Below, piece by piece: positions 1-6,857 of a stretch of 14,082 nucleotides of DNA. The translations under genes were made by a program, and so were the position numbers. The DNA is from JAWXCH01 sp034440595 (GTDB lineage Bacteria > Planctomycetota > Planctomycetia > Pirellulales > JALHPA01): NCBI GenBank assembly GCA_034440595.1, contig JAWXCH010000484.1, positions 1-14,082 of the forward strand, written 5' to 3'. The notes under the pieces were generated by a model that saw nothing but the letters and a program-made list of their open reading frames with translations, was not told the DNA's origin and made no database searches. How positions within the stretch are numbered: the first letter of the stretch is position 1; each line of letters opens with the position of its first letter.

Positions 1-52
1 CCCCAGGTGCGCTGCGCGACCTGGGGCTGTGGTGTTAAACGCCTTCGGCGTA
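1..52. repeat. Intergenic element with two hairpins
   Basis: Two adjacent perfect inverted repeats are visible. CCCCAGGT (1-8) pairs with ACCTGGGG (19-26), and ACGCC (39-43) pairs with GGCGT (47-51) around a TTC loop. I remember similar paired hairpins, ending in a CGCCTTCGGCG-type block, as recurrent intergenic repeats in planctomycete genomes; that is memory and could not be checked here. The element touches the window edge and may extend to the left. It lies downstream of the transglutaminase-like gene, in DNA with no credible reading frame. Confidence 0.55.
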
Positions 53-139
53 TTTGTGGCAATCTGCAAGCTAGCAAAGATGTGTAGATACTTATGGGCT
101 CTGCCAGTGCTCTTGGCGAGATGACCTCCCAAACTAACC

Positions 140-193
140 CGACGCGCCAGCGAGGAAAATTGCCAAACGGCGCAGCGCCTCGCTGGCGCGTCG
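140..193. repeat. 16-bp perfect inverted repeat around a 22-nt loop
   Basis: CGACGCGCCAGCGAGG (140-155) is the exact reverse complement of 178-193, with 22 nt between the arms. The structure is far too strong to be chance and has no T-run at either end, so it is not a typical intrinsic terminator. It resembles the dispersed 'ACGCG..AGCGAGG' palindromes I remember from Pirellula/Rhodopirellula-type genomes (memory, not verified). A role as a REP-like element or mRNA 3'-end stabiliser is inference. Confidence 0.65.
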
Positions 194-231
194 AGTTGCT
201 GTGATTGGCATCTCATTGCAACTCTCCCTCA

Positions 232-280
232 CCCGTCGCTGGGGCGACGACCTCTCCCGCAAGCGGGAGAGGTGAATTTT
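232..280. repeat. Double-hairpin palindromic repeat with T-run
   Basis: A first small hairpin GTCGC-TGGG-GCGAC (235-248) is followed at once by a strong one, CCTCTCCCGC-AA-GCGGGAGAGG (251-272), whose two 10-nt arms match perfectly. On the plus strand a run of six T residues begins at 277, four bases after the stem, so it could also act as a terminator for transcription coming from the left. The 'CTCTCCCGCAAGCGGGAGAG' block is a sequence I remember as dispersed in many planctomycete and other high-copy-repeat genomes, which would need a genome-wide count to confirm. Confidence 0.6.
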
Positions 281-334
281 TTGCCCATTGCCGCGCTGGA
301 AAATCCTGCGGGATCGATTGTTGCGCCTCATCTG

Positions 335-351
335 CACTGGCGGAGCCAGTG
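335..351. other. 7-bp hairpin downstream of the transglutaminase-like gene
   Basis: CACTGGC (335-341) pairs perfectly with GCCAGTG (345-351) around a GGA loop. It lies about 50 nt past the stop codon of the minus-strand gene that ends at 403. There is no T-run on the minus strand after it, so it is at best a 3'-end structure and not a canonical intrinsic terminator. The rest of 281-402 shows nothing else recognisable. Confidence 0.35.
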
Positions 352-402
352 GCACACAGAAATGTAAGTTGCCACAAAGCTGTAGAGCGTACCACCTGCA
401 AC

Positions 403-3400
403 TCAATCGCGTGGCGTGCTGGCGACGCCTGTGGTGGATCGAAACACCACATTCTGATCCAGCGCGGTTAGCGCGCCTTGCATGGCTTCGCAATAGTCGC
501 TGTACTGATTGGCAGGATACGTTTCTGCGGCACGCTGCGCCGAGAACTGCACTTGGACGCCGTTGTCTGTAGGTTTGGCGACTTTGTCCCAGGTGATAAA
601 GCAGGTCTGTGCTTTTTCTTCAGCGGCTGGCAGATCGGCCACTGCGTAACCGGTTGGCGTGGCCAGTTCGACTTTGCTGGTTAACTTCAATGGGTAACGC
701 AGCATGAATGGTGTCTGCCGATTCTCCACGTGCTGAAAATGAAGCAGAAACCGCTCCCAAATTGCCGGGGTCTGACCAACCAGCGTGTCATTGGCCGCTT
801 TGAATCGGCCCTTAATCAGGGATGTGGTATTCAGAACCAGCGGTGCCCCGCGATCTTCAAGATTCGCCACATCGACCTGCTGGATCTGAATCGCACCATT
901 TCCAACCACGGTCAATTGCCGCTGTAGCTCGGTAACCCGGTTGGCAGGTTGGACACCCTTGAGCGCTTCGCGCAGATTGGCGGCCATGTATCCGTGCATA
1001 ATGACGGAATCGACCGCAATAACGTCGGTCTGATTGGCAATGGTTAGCTTCCGCTCCATTTGCACACTGTTTCCATCACTGGGATAGGGGGCAGTCTGAG
1101 CAAATCGATGCGGCTGGCGGTGTTCTGGAATCGGATTTGATGCGACCGTAGTAGGATCCTTCGCTTGCGAACTTCCGAGAATCAGCACCTGTTTGCTGGC
1201 CAGCCCACGAGCGGGCAGCAATTCCAAGGGAACTTCTTTATCGGTGCAATCCAAGAAATGCTCTTGTTCGCCGACTTTGGTGTAGACCACCATGTGGTCG
1301 AACTGGTCGAGCGAAGGAAGCGTCTCATCGATCGAGCCGTTGATACGCAGCAGCGCGATCCGCGCGTCAATGCCGGCGGCCAGTAGCAATTGCCGCAGTA
1401 GAACCGCATGGTCCTTGCATTCACCGTAGCGATTCTTGAGAATCGTTGAAACTGCGGTCGGCTGCCGCGCACGGCGGCCAAAGGCCAACGGGTGATATCG
1501 CAGCCGGTCTTGCACATAACGCGTAATCAAACGCAGCTTGACGATATCCGATTCGGCAGAACCGATGACTTCGGTCGCCAGTTTCTGGACTTCTGGATCG
1601 ACCTCCAAGCTATCGGCGACGGCCAACAGGTATTCGTCAGAAATCCCCTCCCAAGTCGCATCGGCATCCGCCAGCATAAATTGAGACACAAAGGTATCAA
1701 ATGGTGCCTGCGATGGCTCACAGCAGTAGACGGGTGGATGCGATAGTGACCAGCACTGGCCTGCTGGCAAAGGTCGATCTTTCCACGACCCGGTGAAGCT
1801 ATGTCGAAACGATTTCTTGTCAGCGTTGACGAAGAGCAGTTCTTCGACCACCGGTAGTTCGCTCTGCAATTGATAGCGAAAAAACGGCATTCGCTTCGGC
1901 GAGCGCAGGTCCTGGACGCTGAACTGAAAGTCAATAATATGACCGGGCTGCAAGCCGGGTACCGGCACGTTAAGCGTTTTACGGCCGGCAATCAGGTCCG
2001 TCTGCTGGGAGTCCAACACGTACGAATCGTCGGCTTTTCCAACTGCCACCTCTTTGCCATCGGCATCGGTGATCTTCAGTTGATTGACAAAGACCCGCTC
2101 GGCGGTCGGGTCAAATTCAATCTGCAACGTGCTGAACCGTTCGACACCGCTATCGTCGAACAACACAATCCGCTGCCGTTCTGTTCGCACGAACTTGTTC
2201 TCTGAAGCAAATTGCAGCGCAGTTGAACGTCGCAAGTAGCAGGCACCGTATTGCTGGCGATAAGGCTGCGCTTCGGTAATCGTTCCTTCTTTATTCAGCT
2301 CTACCGGCAAATCCACAGAGACAATCGGCTGTTTGACCGCGGAGTTGTCTCCCTCACCCAGCATCGCCGATATTTGCTGCAGGTGACTCTGTGCCGTGGC
2401 GTCTGACGGGTCGCGTTCGACGCACGCCTCGTAAGAGACCTTGGCTGCGGCAAACCACTTCAAGGCCGATTCGAGCTGGCCCTTTATAAAGTACGTGGAG
2501 GGCGTGTCGTATCGCCGCTCCAAAAGTTCTTCACAAATGGCCAGCCCATCGCGATACTCGCCCGCCTTTAAATAGCAGTCGGCCAGATCGTAGGCCAACT
2601 CCGGATCGAACGGTCGCCCTTCACGTTGAGCTTGATAAAGCTGGATCGCCTTCTCAAAGTCGCGTTTCTCGACGTACAGCATGGCTTCCATCCGACGCAC
2701 TGTCGGAGAGTCCCCCTCGGCTAAAAATCGTTCGATTTGCTGCAATGCTTCATCGAGTTGTCGCGACTCGATCAGCAGGCCAACGTACGTCTCCAGCGCC
2801 TCGGTCGAGCGGTAATTCTTGGCAAATAGTTCCTGATAGCTACCCAGTGCGCCCGGCGTATCGCGTGTCTCGGCCTGCAAAAAAGCCTTGCGTGCCAACA
2901 AGCCCGAGTGTTCGGGGAAATGGCCACGGTACTTTTCCAGATAGGTCAGCGCATCGCCAAATTGGTTCATCGCTTGCATGGAGTTAATCACGTTCTCCAG
3001 CAGCACCGGGTCGTTTAGCGAGATTTCAAATGCCTGGCGAAAGCACTTCTGGCTCTCGTCAAAATGGCGCGAATTGAAGTAATACAGCCCCAGGTCATTG
3101 AATACCTGCGTATGCGCCATTCGCTCGCGCGGGTCGAGTTGTGTTACCTCGAGCGCCTTGGCATCTGGCACCAGTTCAAACCGCGAAATCCAATCGTCGA
3201 GTAACTTTTTGCGCTCGGTGCTCTCGCCCGCCGGCATCCAGGCGGCCAGCACGTAGGCCATCCCGGATTGCTGCGCAATCATAAAGCTGTATTGGAAGGG
3301 AACGCCGTCGACCGGGCGCACCAGATCAAATCGCTGTGCCTGCAGGTTTTCGACTTCGCGAAAGCTCGTCATCTGTGCCGCCGGGTAGGCAATGCCGAAT

Positions 3401-3930
3401 CGCGCCAAAAGCGCAAACGCCAGTGCTTCAAATCGTGGAGTTCTTCCTAGGAGCGAAATCGGAATGACCAGCCCACGCACATCGTCGCCGTTAGAGCCAC
3501 CGAACTCTGCTTCGGGCATGATCTCCGAAAGACTTTCCCAAGCCCGCCAGTTGGAGTCAGCAAGGCGTAGCCGATAGCCGTACCGAGGCGAAAGGTAGTC
3601 AGTCGCTTTGGTCCCCTGGCCAGCGGTCTGGTTTTTGGGATCTTTTTCCGGCGGATTGTCGTTCTGGCCCGCGATGTTAACCAAATGGACTGACTGGTCA
3701 TCGCCTGTGGTTCGATCTTGAATACGCCACAGTACCGCGACGAGCAGACAGGCAACCAGGGCAGCAGCCAGGAGCAACGGCCGATTTATGACAATGGAGC
3801 TTGGCCGGACTTTTCGCCACGTGAATATCGTCCCGATGAGCAGTACGGCCAGCGCGATGTAGACCACCGCCATCCAGCCAGATGAAACGGCCTCAGCAAG
3901 CAAGCCGCAGGTGATCAGGCCAGATCGCAT
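403..3930 (-). CDS. Membrane-anchored TPR / DUF3857 / transglutaminase-like protein
   Basis: A 1175-residue protein. Two hydrophobic helices near the N-terminus (about 20-37 and 51-68) suggest membrane anchoring. Residues about 270-525 are tetratricopeptide-like helical repeats, for example the blocks near 278-305, 388-405 and 446-470. A DUF3857-type beta domain covers about 565-765. A transglutaminase-core domain follows with the complete papain-like triad: Cys838 in RYGECKDHA, His879 in QFDHMV and Asp894 in FLDCT. A further beta-rich region runs to the C-terminus. DUF3857/transglutaminase proteins are known as large envelope proteins of unclear substrate; proteolysis or amidase activity is possible, and neither is shown here. 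The first ATG (3930) is taken as start, but Met20, just before the first helix, is an alternative, since neither has a clear ribosome site. It is transcribed away from kamA and probably alone. Confidence 0.9.
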   Translation of the reverse strand: MRSGLITCGLLAEAVSSGWMAVVYIALAVLLIGTIFTWRKVRPSSIVINRPLLLAAALVACLLVAVLWRIQDRTTGDDQSVHLVNIAGQNDNPPEKDPKNQTAGQGTKATDYLSPRYGYRLRLADSNWRAWESLSEIMPEAEFGGSNGDDVRGLVIPISLLGRTPRFEALAFALLARFGIAYPAAQMTSFREVENLQAQRFDLVRPVDGVPFQYSFMIAQQSGMAYVLAAWMPAGESTERKKLLDDWISRFELVPDAKALEVTQLDPRERMAHTQVFNDLGLYYFNSRHFDESQKCFRQAFEISLNDPVLLENVINSMQAMNQFGDALTYLEKYRGHFPEHSGLLARKAFLQAETRDTPGALGSYQELFAKNYRSTEALETYVGLLIESRQLDEALQQIERFLAEGDSPTVRRMEAMLYVEKRDFEKAIQLYQAQREGRPFDPELAYDLADCYLKAGEYRDGLAICEELLERRYDTPSTYFIKGQLESALKWFAAAKVSYEACVERDPSDATAQSHLQQISAMLGEGDNSAVKQPIVSVDLPVELNKEGTITEAQPYRQQYGACYLRRSTALQFASENKFVRTERQRIVLFDDSGVERFSTLQIEFDPTAERVFVNQLKITDADGKEVAVGKADDSYVLDSQQTDLIAGRKTLNVPVPGLQPGHIIDFQFSVQDLRSPKRMPFFRYQLQSELPVVEELLFVNADKKSFRHSFTGSWKDRPLPAGQCWSLSHPPVYCCEPSQAPFDTFVSQFMLADADATWEGISDEYLLAVADSLEVDPEVQKLATEVIGSAESDIVKLRLITRYVQDRLRYHPLAFGRRARQPTAVSTILKNRYGECKDHAVLLRQLLLAAGIDARIALLRINGSIDETLPSLDQFDHMVVYTKVGEQEHFLDCTDKEVPLELLPARGLASKQVLILGSSQAKDPTTVASNPIPEHRQPHRFAQTAPYPSDGNSVQMERKLTIANQTDVIAVDSVIMHGYMAANLREALKGVQPANRVTELQRQLTVVGNGAIQIQQVDVANLEDRGAPLVLNTTSLIKGRFKAANDTLVGQTPAIWERFLLHFQHVENRQTPFMLRYPLKLTSKVELATPTGYAVADLPAAEEKAQTCFITWDKVAKPTDNGVQVQFSAQRAAETYPANQYSDYCEAMQGALTALDQNVVFRSTTGVASTPRD

Positions 3931-4037
3931 GTCATTACCAGAAACGTGAAAACTGTGCTATCGCCGCGATTGTGACACTGAGCGACCTGATCGTGCGGCC
4001 AAAGAACGCTCGGATGTCGTAAAAAAAACGACGATTC

Positions 4038-4065
4038 GGGTGCTCAAAATGGCCGGGAAGCACCC
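4038..4065 (-). terminator. Hairpin after the DUF454 gene
   Basis: GGGTGCT (4038-4044) pairs perfectly with AGCACCC (4059-4065), and the stem touches the stop codon of the minus-strand DUF454 gene. Read on the minus strand, a run of eight T residues (4021-4028) lies about nine nt beyond the stem and is itself flanked by ACGAC/GTCGT. The distance between stem and T-run is longer than in a normal intrinsic terminator, so termination is only a possibility. If it fails, transcription would continue into the transglutaminase-like gene 135 bp downstream. Confidence 0.35.
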
Positions 4066-4571
4066 TATGTTCGATTCTCACGCGATTCGTCGGATTCGTC
4101 AACGGAATCTGTCCCTAAATCGTTGAAAACGCTCGTTTTTTTCGTCTGGTCGCTGCGCGGCCAACTGCTGTCATGGGAAATTGTTGGCAATCGCAACACG
4201 ACAATCAGCCCGATGAGCGTCAGTCCAATCGAGAGTCCCTGCACCAACGGCGAGTTATTTGCAAAGTAGAGTGTGGCGGCCATCACCAGCAGGACCATCA
4301 CGACGGCTTTGATTTTGACATGTAGCCTGATTCCACGATGTCGTCGCCAATCCTGCAGAAACGGCCCAAACCAGCGAGACTGCTCCAGTTTTTGCTGCAT
4401 TCGCGGCGAACAGCGGACAAAGAAAAAACTGGCCAGCAGGACAAATGGAGTGGTCGGCAGGACAGGAAAAATAATTCCCGCAAACGCCAAAGCCAAGCAG
4501 ACCCAACCGCCGGCCAAATACAGGGCGCGACGTGCGGTGCTTAGCGGCGTTGGAGGGTGATTCGCAGGCAT
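4065..4571 (-). CDS. DUF454 (YbaN-like) inner-membrane protein
   Basis: A 168-residue protein carrying the recognisable DUF454 signature GIIFPVLPTTPFVLLASFFF (32-51), followed by RCSPRM and then a charged loop with LQDWRRHRGIR (72-82). Hydrophobic segments at about 16-36, 38-53, 88-103 and 110-127 predict three or four membrane passes. The E. coli relative YbaN is about 125 residues; here a polar, acidic tail (about 132-168) is added, rich in Asp, Glu and Ser. The biochemical role of DUF454 proteins is unknown to me. The ATG at 4571 is the only sensible start, although no Shine-Dalgarno sequence precedes it. The next gene downstream on the same strand is the transglutaminase-like gene; the 134-bp gap with a hairpin argues against a tight operon. 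Confidence 0.85.
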   Translation of the reverse strand: MPANHPPTPLSTARRALYLAGGWVCLALAFAGIIFPVLPTTPFVLLASFFFVRCSPRMQQKLEQSRWFGPFLQDWRRHRGIRLHVKIKAVVMVLLVMAATLYFANNSPLVQGLSIGLTLIGLIVVLRLPTISHDSSWPRSDQTKKTSVFNDLGTDSVDESDESRENRT

Positions 4572-4612
4572 TCGGATTAAAAAGCCGTAAGCTTTGTGTG
4601 GTGCCTGTAGTA

Positions 4613-4629
4613 TGTCAATTCCGATTGAC
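4613..4629. promoter_or_regulatory. Palindromic operator-like site over a TTGACA box
   Basis: GTCAATTCCGATTGAC (4614-4629) is a perfect 6-bp-arm palindrome with a 4-nt centre. It overlaps a perfect -35 hexamer TTGACA on the minus strand (4613-4618), 42 bp upstream of the DUF454 start. No convincing -10 box is found 17 bp further (AAAGCT). The overlap suggests a binding site for a dimeric repressor of the DUF454 gene, which is inference from geometry alone. Confidence 0.35.
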
Positions 4630-4645
4630 CAATCGCAGTAGCCCT

Positions 4646-4703
4646 TCCGGCCTGATGCTCCCTATGGAATATAGTTAGAAACGCCGGGTCAGGGCAGGCC
4701 GGA
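4646..4703. repeat. 9-bp inverted repeat enclosing a 40-nt loop
   Basis: TCCGGCCTG (4646-4654) is the exact reverse complement of CAGGCCGGA (4695-4703). The loop contains a minor CTAT/ATAG stem. It lies between the divergent DUF454 and kamA genes. It could be a folded RNA element or a dispersed repeat copy; I see no T-run and no match to a riboswitch class I know. The remaining sequence from 4704 to 4788 shows nothing recognisable. Confidence 0.45.
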
Positions 4704-4788
4704 TTCCCACACCAGATCAGCCACTATTCCAGCAACCGACTAAAACTGAAATTTCTGCGAAATAATTTGCTCATGGAGCAGTCATCGC

Positions 4789-4815
4789 TTGACATGTGGC
4801 CCAGCCCGTTAGAAT
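4789..4815 (+). promoter_or_regulatory. Candidate sigma-70 promoter for kamA
   Basis: A perfect -35 hexamer TTGACA (4789-4794) is followed after 15 bp by TAGAAT (4810-4815), one base from the -10 consensus. The spacer is shorter than the usual 16-18 bp, which lowers confidence. Transcription starting near 4822 would give a leader of about 140 nt before the kamA start codon, containing the structures described separately. Confidence 0.45.
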
Positions 4816-4890
4816 GAAATTCGAGCGGTTGCAAATAATCGACTTGTTAGTTTTTTGGCCAGGTGGTATAGAAACGCGATTCACGTAGGC

Positions 4891-4929
4891 GACCTCTGCT
4901 GCACGGAACTGCTGAGGGGGTCATTTTTT
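4891..4929 (+). terminator. Terminator-like hairpin in the kamA leader
   Basis: GACCTCT (4891-4897) can pair with GGGGGTC plus its preceding G (4916-4922), including two G-U pairs. An inner GCA/TGC stem (4901-4903 with 4910-4912) shortens the loop, and A plus six T residues follow (4923-4929). A stem followed by a T-run between promoter and start codon is the form of a transcription attenuator. The stem is only moderate, so this could be accidental. Confidence 0.3.
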
Positions 4930-4936
4930 ATCCATT

Positions 4937-4955
4937 GGAGGAGGCAAGAGTCCTC
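4937..4955 (+). promoter_or_regulatory. kamA Shine-Dalgarno with overlapping hairpin
   Basis: A near-perfect Shine-Dalgarno GGAGGAGG (4937-4944) lies 16 nt before the kamA ATG, too far for normal use. GAGGA (4938-4942) pairs exactly with TCCTC (4951-4955), which would mask part of it. The stem could alternatively bring the site nearer to the start. No in-frame ATG, GTG or TTG lies between the upstream TGA at 4913 and 4961, so the start itself is not in doubt. Confidence 0.35.
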
Positions 4956-4960
4956 TCAAA

Positions 4961-6811
4961 ATGAACGAACAACATGTCGGGTCGGAGTTGGCCGCGCATG
5001 ATCAAACGCTCCTCGGCGAATCTGAGGAGCCTCCTACTACAAGGCGGAATCTTTCCGCCGTAGTAGCTCAAACCGATCAGGACGAACACAGTCCCACCGC
5101 TGAAATGCCGGGGCCTCTTCCCGCGACGCCGGTGTCGAAACGCCATCCTTTTTGGCGCGATATCCCCGAGTTTCAGTGGCAGGATTGGCGTTGGCAACGG
5201 CAAAATGCCGTCCGTACGACTGCTCAATTAGCGGCTCTGTTGCCGCTCGATACGGCTGAAATAGCCGCCTTGGAGCGATTGGAAACGCAGTTTCGCACGG
5301 CGATTCCACCCTATTATTTCTCGCTGATCAATGTGGATGATCCCAACGATCCGATCCGCATTCAGTCGTGCCCTTCTTCCCAGGAAGAGGTCAATATCTC
5401 GGGAGTCGAGTTTGAAGATCCTTTGGAAGAGGATAAAGACTCGCCCGTTCCGGGGATTACGCACCGCTATCCAGATCGCGCGCTGCTGATCACTACACCG
5501 GTCTGTAGCATGTACTGCCGGTTTTGCACGCGTAAGCGCGTCACCATGGACCGCGAAGGATGGGATGCTCCCAGCCGTAATGAAGAGCGGATGATCCAGT
5601 ACATTCGCGAAACGCCGGCGATTCGGGACGTTATCTTGTCCGGTGGCGATCCGTTGACGTTACCTCCGGCCAAGCTCCGTTGGTTTCTGACCGAACTCGC
5701 GGCGATTGAGCATGTCGACATGATTCGCGTCGGAACACGTGTGCCAGTCACACTGCCGCAGCGGCTGTTTGATCCGGAACTAATCGCCTTATTGCAAAGC
5801 GTCGAAAAGGTCTGGATTCAGACGCATTTCAACCATCCGGCCGAGATCACACCAGAGGCCACCCTGGCCTGCCGCAATCTGGTTAACGCCGGTATGCCGA
5901 TCAATAACCACGCCGTGCTGATGCGCGGGGTGAACGACTCGGTCGACATCATGCGGCAACTGGTTTGCGGTTTGATGAAGATCAAGGTCCGGCCGTATTA
6001 CCTGTTCCATTGCGATCCAGTCACCGGGGCCGGGCATTTCCGCACCTCGATCTGGAAGGGAATCGAGATCATCGAGGGCCTCCGCGGTCACGTTTCCGGG
6101 CTGGCCGTCCCAACCTACGTGGTCGACGGTTTGCACGGAGCGGGCAAGATCCCGGTCATGCCAAACTACATGCTTTCGGCCAGCGACGACGCCGTCGTGC
6201 TGCGGAACTACGAGGGGATGATCTTCCGTTATGCTCCAGAGGATAAGGTCTCGGCGCAGCAGCCGCTGGTTTCAACCGGCGTCAGCAAGGTGTTGAGTGC
6301 TGGTGGTGCGCCGCTGGTTCCTGCCGACGGGCCGCGCCAGGCTCGACGTCGAAAAAACTCATTGGAACGCGTAACAACCGAGATCACTGCGGCCGATGAA
6401 CTGGCGATGCGGGCTAGCATGCCACCGCCGTCCAGTCCAAAGGTTGCAACGATATTGCCTGTCGCCGATGCGGCGGCACTTGCAATGGCAACGCCCGTGA
6501 TCCTGCCGATGGTCGGATCTGCTGGACCAACGCGACAATTGAGTAATACGGACAATTTAACTCCCATGCCAGGCCGCTCAACCGGACGCGCAGGCGCAAA
6601 GAGCGTTGCCAGAAACGGACGCTCATTGGACGAGGCGATCGCATCAACGGCTCCCGTTGAGTCGGCAGACTCTGTCGAAGCTCATCCAACCCCGGCAAGC
6701 GCGCCACGCGTGCGGCGAACTGACGGGGCGGCCAGCAAGTACGAGTTGCTGCGGAGAGTTGCCAAGCCGGCGGTCGCTTCGCAGTCGGCCAAACGGGATA
6801 AGGCCGAATGA
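4961..6811 (+). CDS. kamA: Lysine 2,3-aminomutase (KamA), radical SAM/PLP enzyme
   Basis: A 616-residue protein. KamA converts L-lysine to (S)-beta-lysine (3,6-diaminohexanoate) using a [4Fe-4S] cluster, S-adenosylmethionine and PLP. The radical-SAM cysteines are Cys182, Cys186 and Cys189 (CSMYCRFC). Arg191 matches the carboxylate-binding Arg134 of the Clostridium subterminale enzyme. Asp352 (HCDPV) and Asp389 match the substrate-amine aspartates 293 and 330. Lys396 in GAGKIPVMPNY matches the PLP lysine 337. The constant spacing and the N-terminal FWRDIPEFQWQDWRWQ (64-79) favour a true KamA over the EF-P modifying EpmB, which is shorter. Odd points are a 60-residue polar N-terminal lead and a tail of about 185 residues (431-616), rich in Ala, Pro, Ser and Arg, that looks disordered. 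The Ddl-like ligase follows after 46 bp, suggesting one operon. The product may feed that ligase, which is inference. Confidence 0.93.
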   Translation: MNEQHVGSELAAHDQTLLGESEEPPTTRRNLSAVVAQTDQDEHSPTAEMPGPLPATPVSKRHPFWRDIPEFQWQDWRWQRQNAVRTTAQLAALLPLDTAEIAALERLETQFRTAIPPYYFSLINVDDPNDPIRIQSCPSSQEEVNISGVEFEDPLEEDKDSPVPGITHRYPDRALLITTPVCSMYCRFCTRKRVTMDREGWDAPSRNEERMIQYIRETPAIRDVILSGGDPLTLPPAKLRWFLTELAAIEHVDMIRVGTRVPVTLPQRLFDPELIALLQSVEKVWIQTHFNHPAEITPEATLACRNLVNAGMPINNHAVLMRGVNDSVDIMRQLVCGLMKIKVRPYYLFHCDPVTGAGHFRTSIWKGIEIIEGLRGHVSGLAVPTYVVDGLHGAGKIPVMPNYMLSASDDAVVLRNYEGMIFRYAPEDKVSAQQPLVSTGVSKVLSAGGAPLVPADGPRQARRRKNSLERVTTEITAADELAMRASMPPPSSPKVATILPVADAAALAMATPVILPMVGSAGPTRQLSNTDNLTPMPGRSTGRAGAKSVARNGRSLDEAIASTAPVESADSVEAHPTPASAPRVRRTDGAASKYELLRRVAKPAVASQSAKRDKAE

Positions 6812-6857
6812 GGCGAATAGTTCTACCATCACTGACTGAATCAGGGATAACTGTACC

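Noticed and set aside
4066..4082. GTTCGATTC resembling a tRNA T-loop
   Set aside because: The flanking bases do not form a T-stem and no acceptor or anticodon stem is found around it. It lies at the end of the DUF454 gene.
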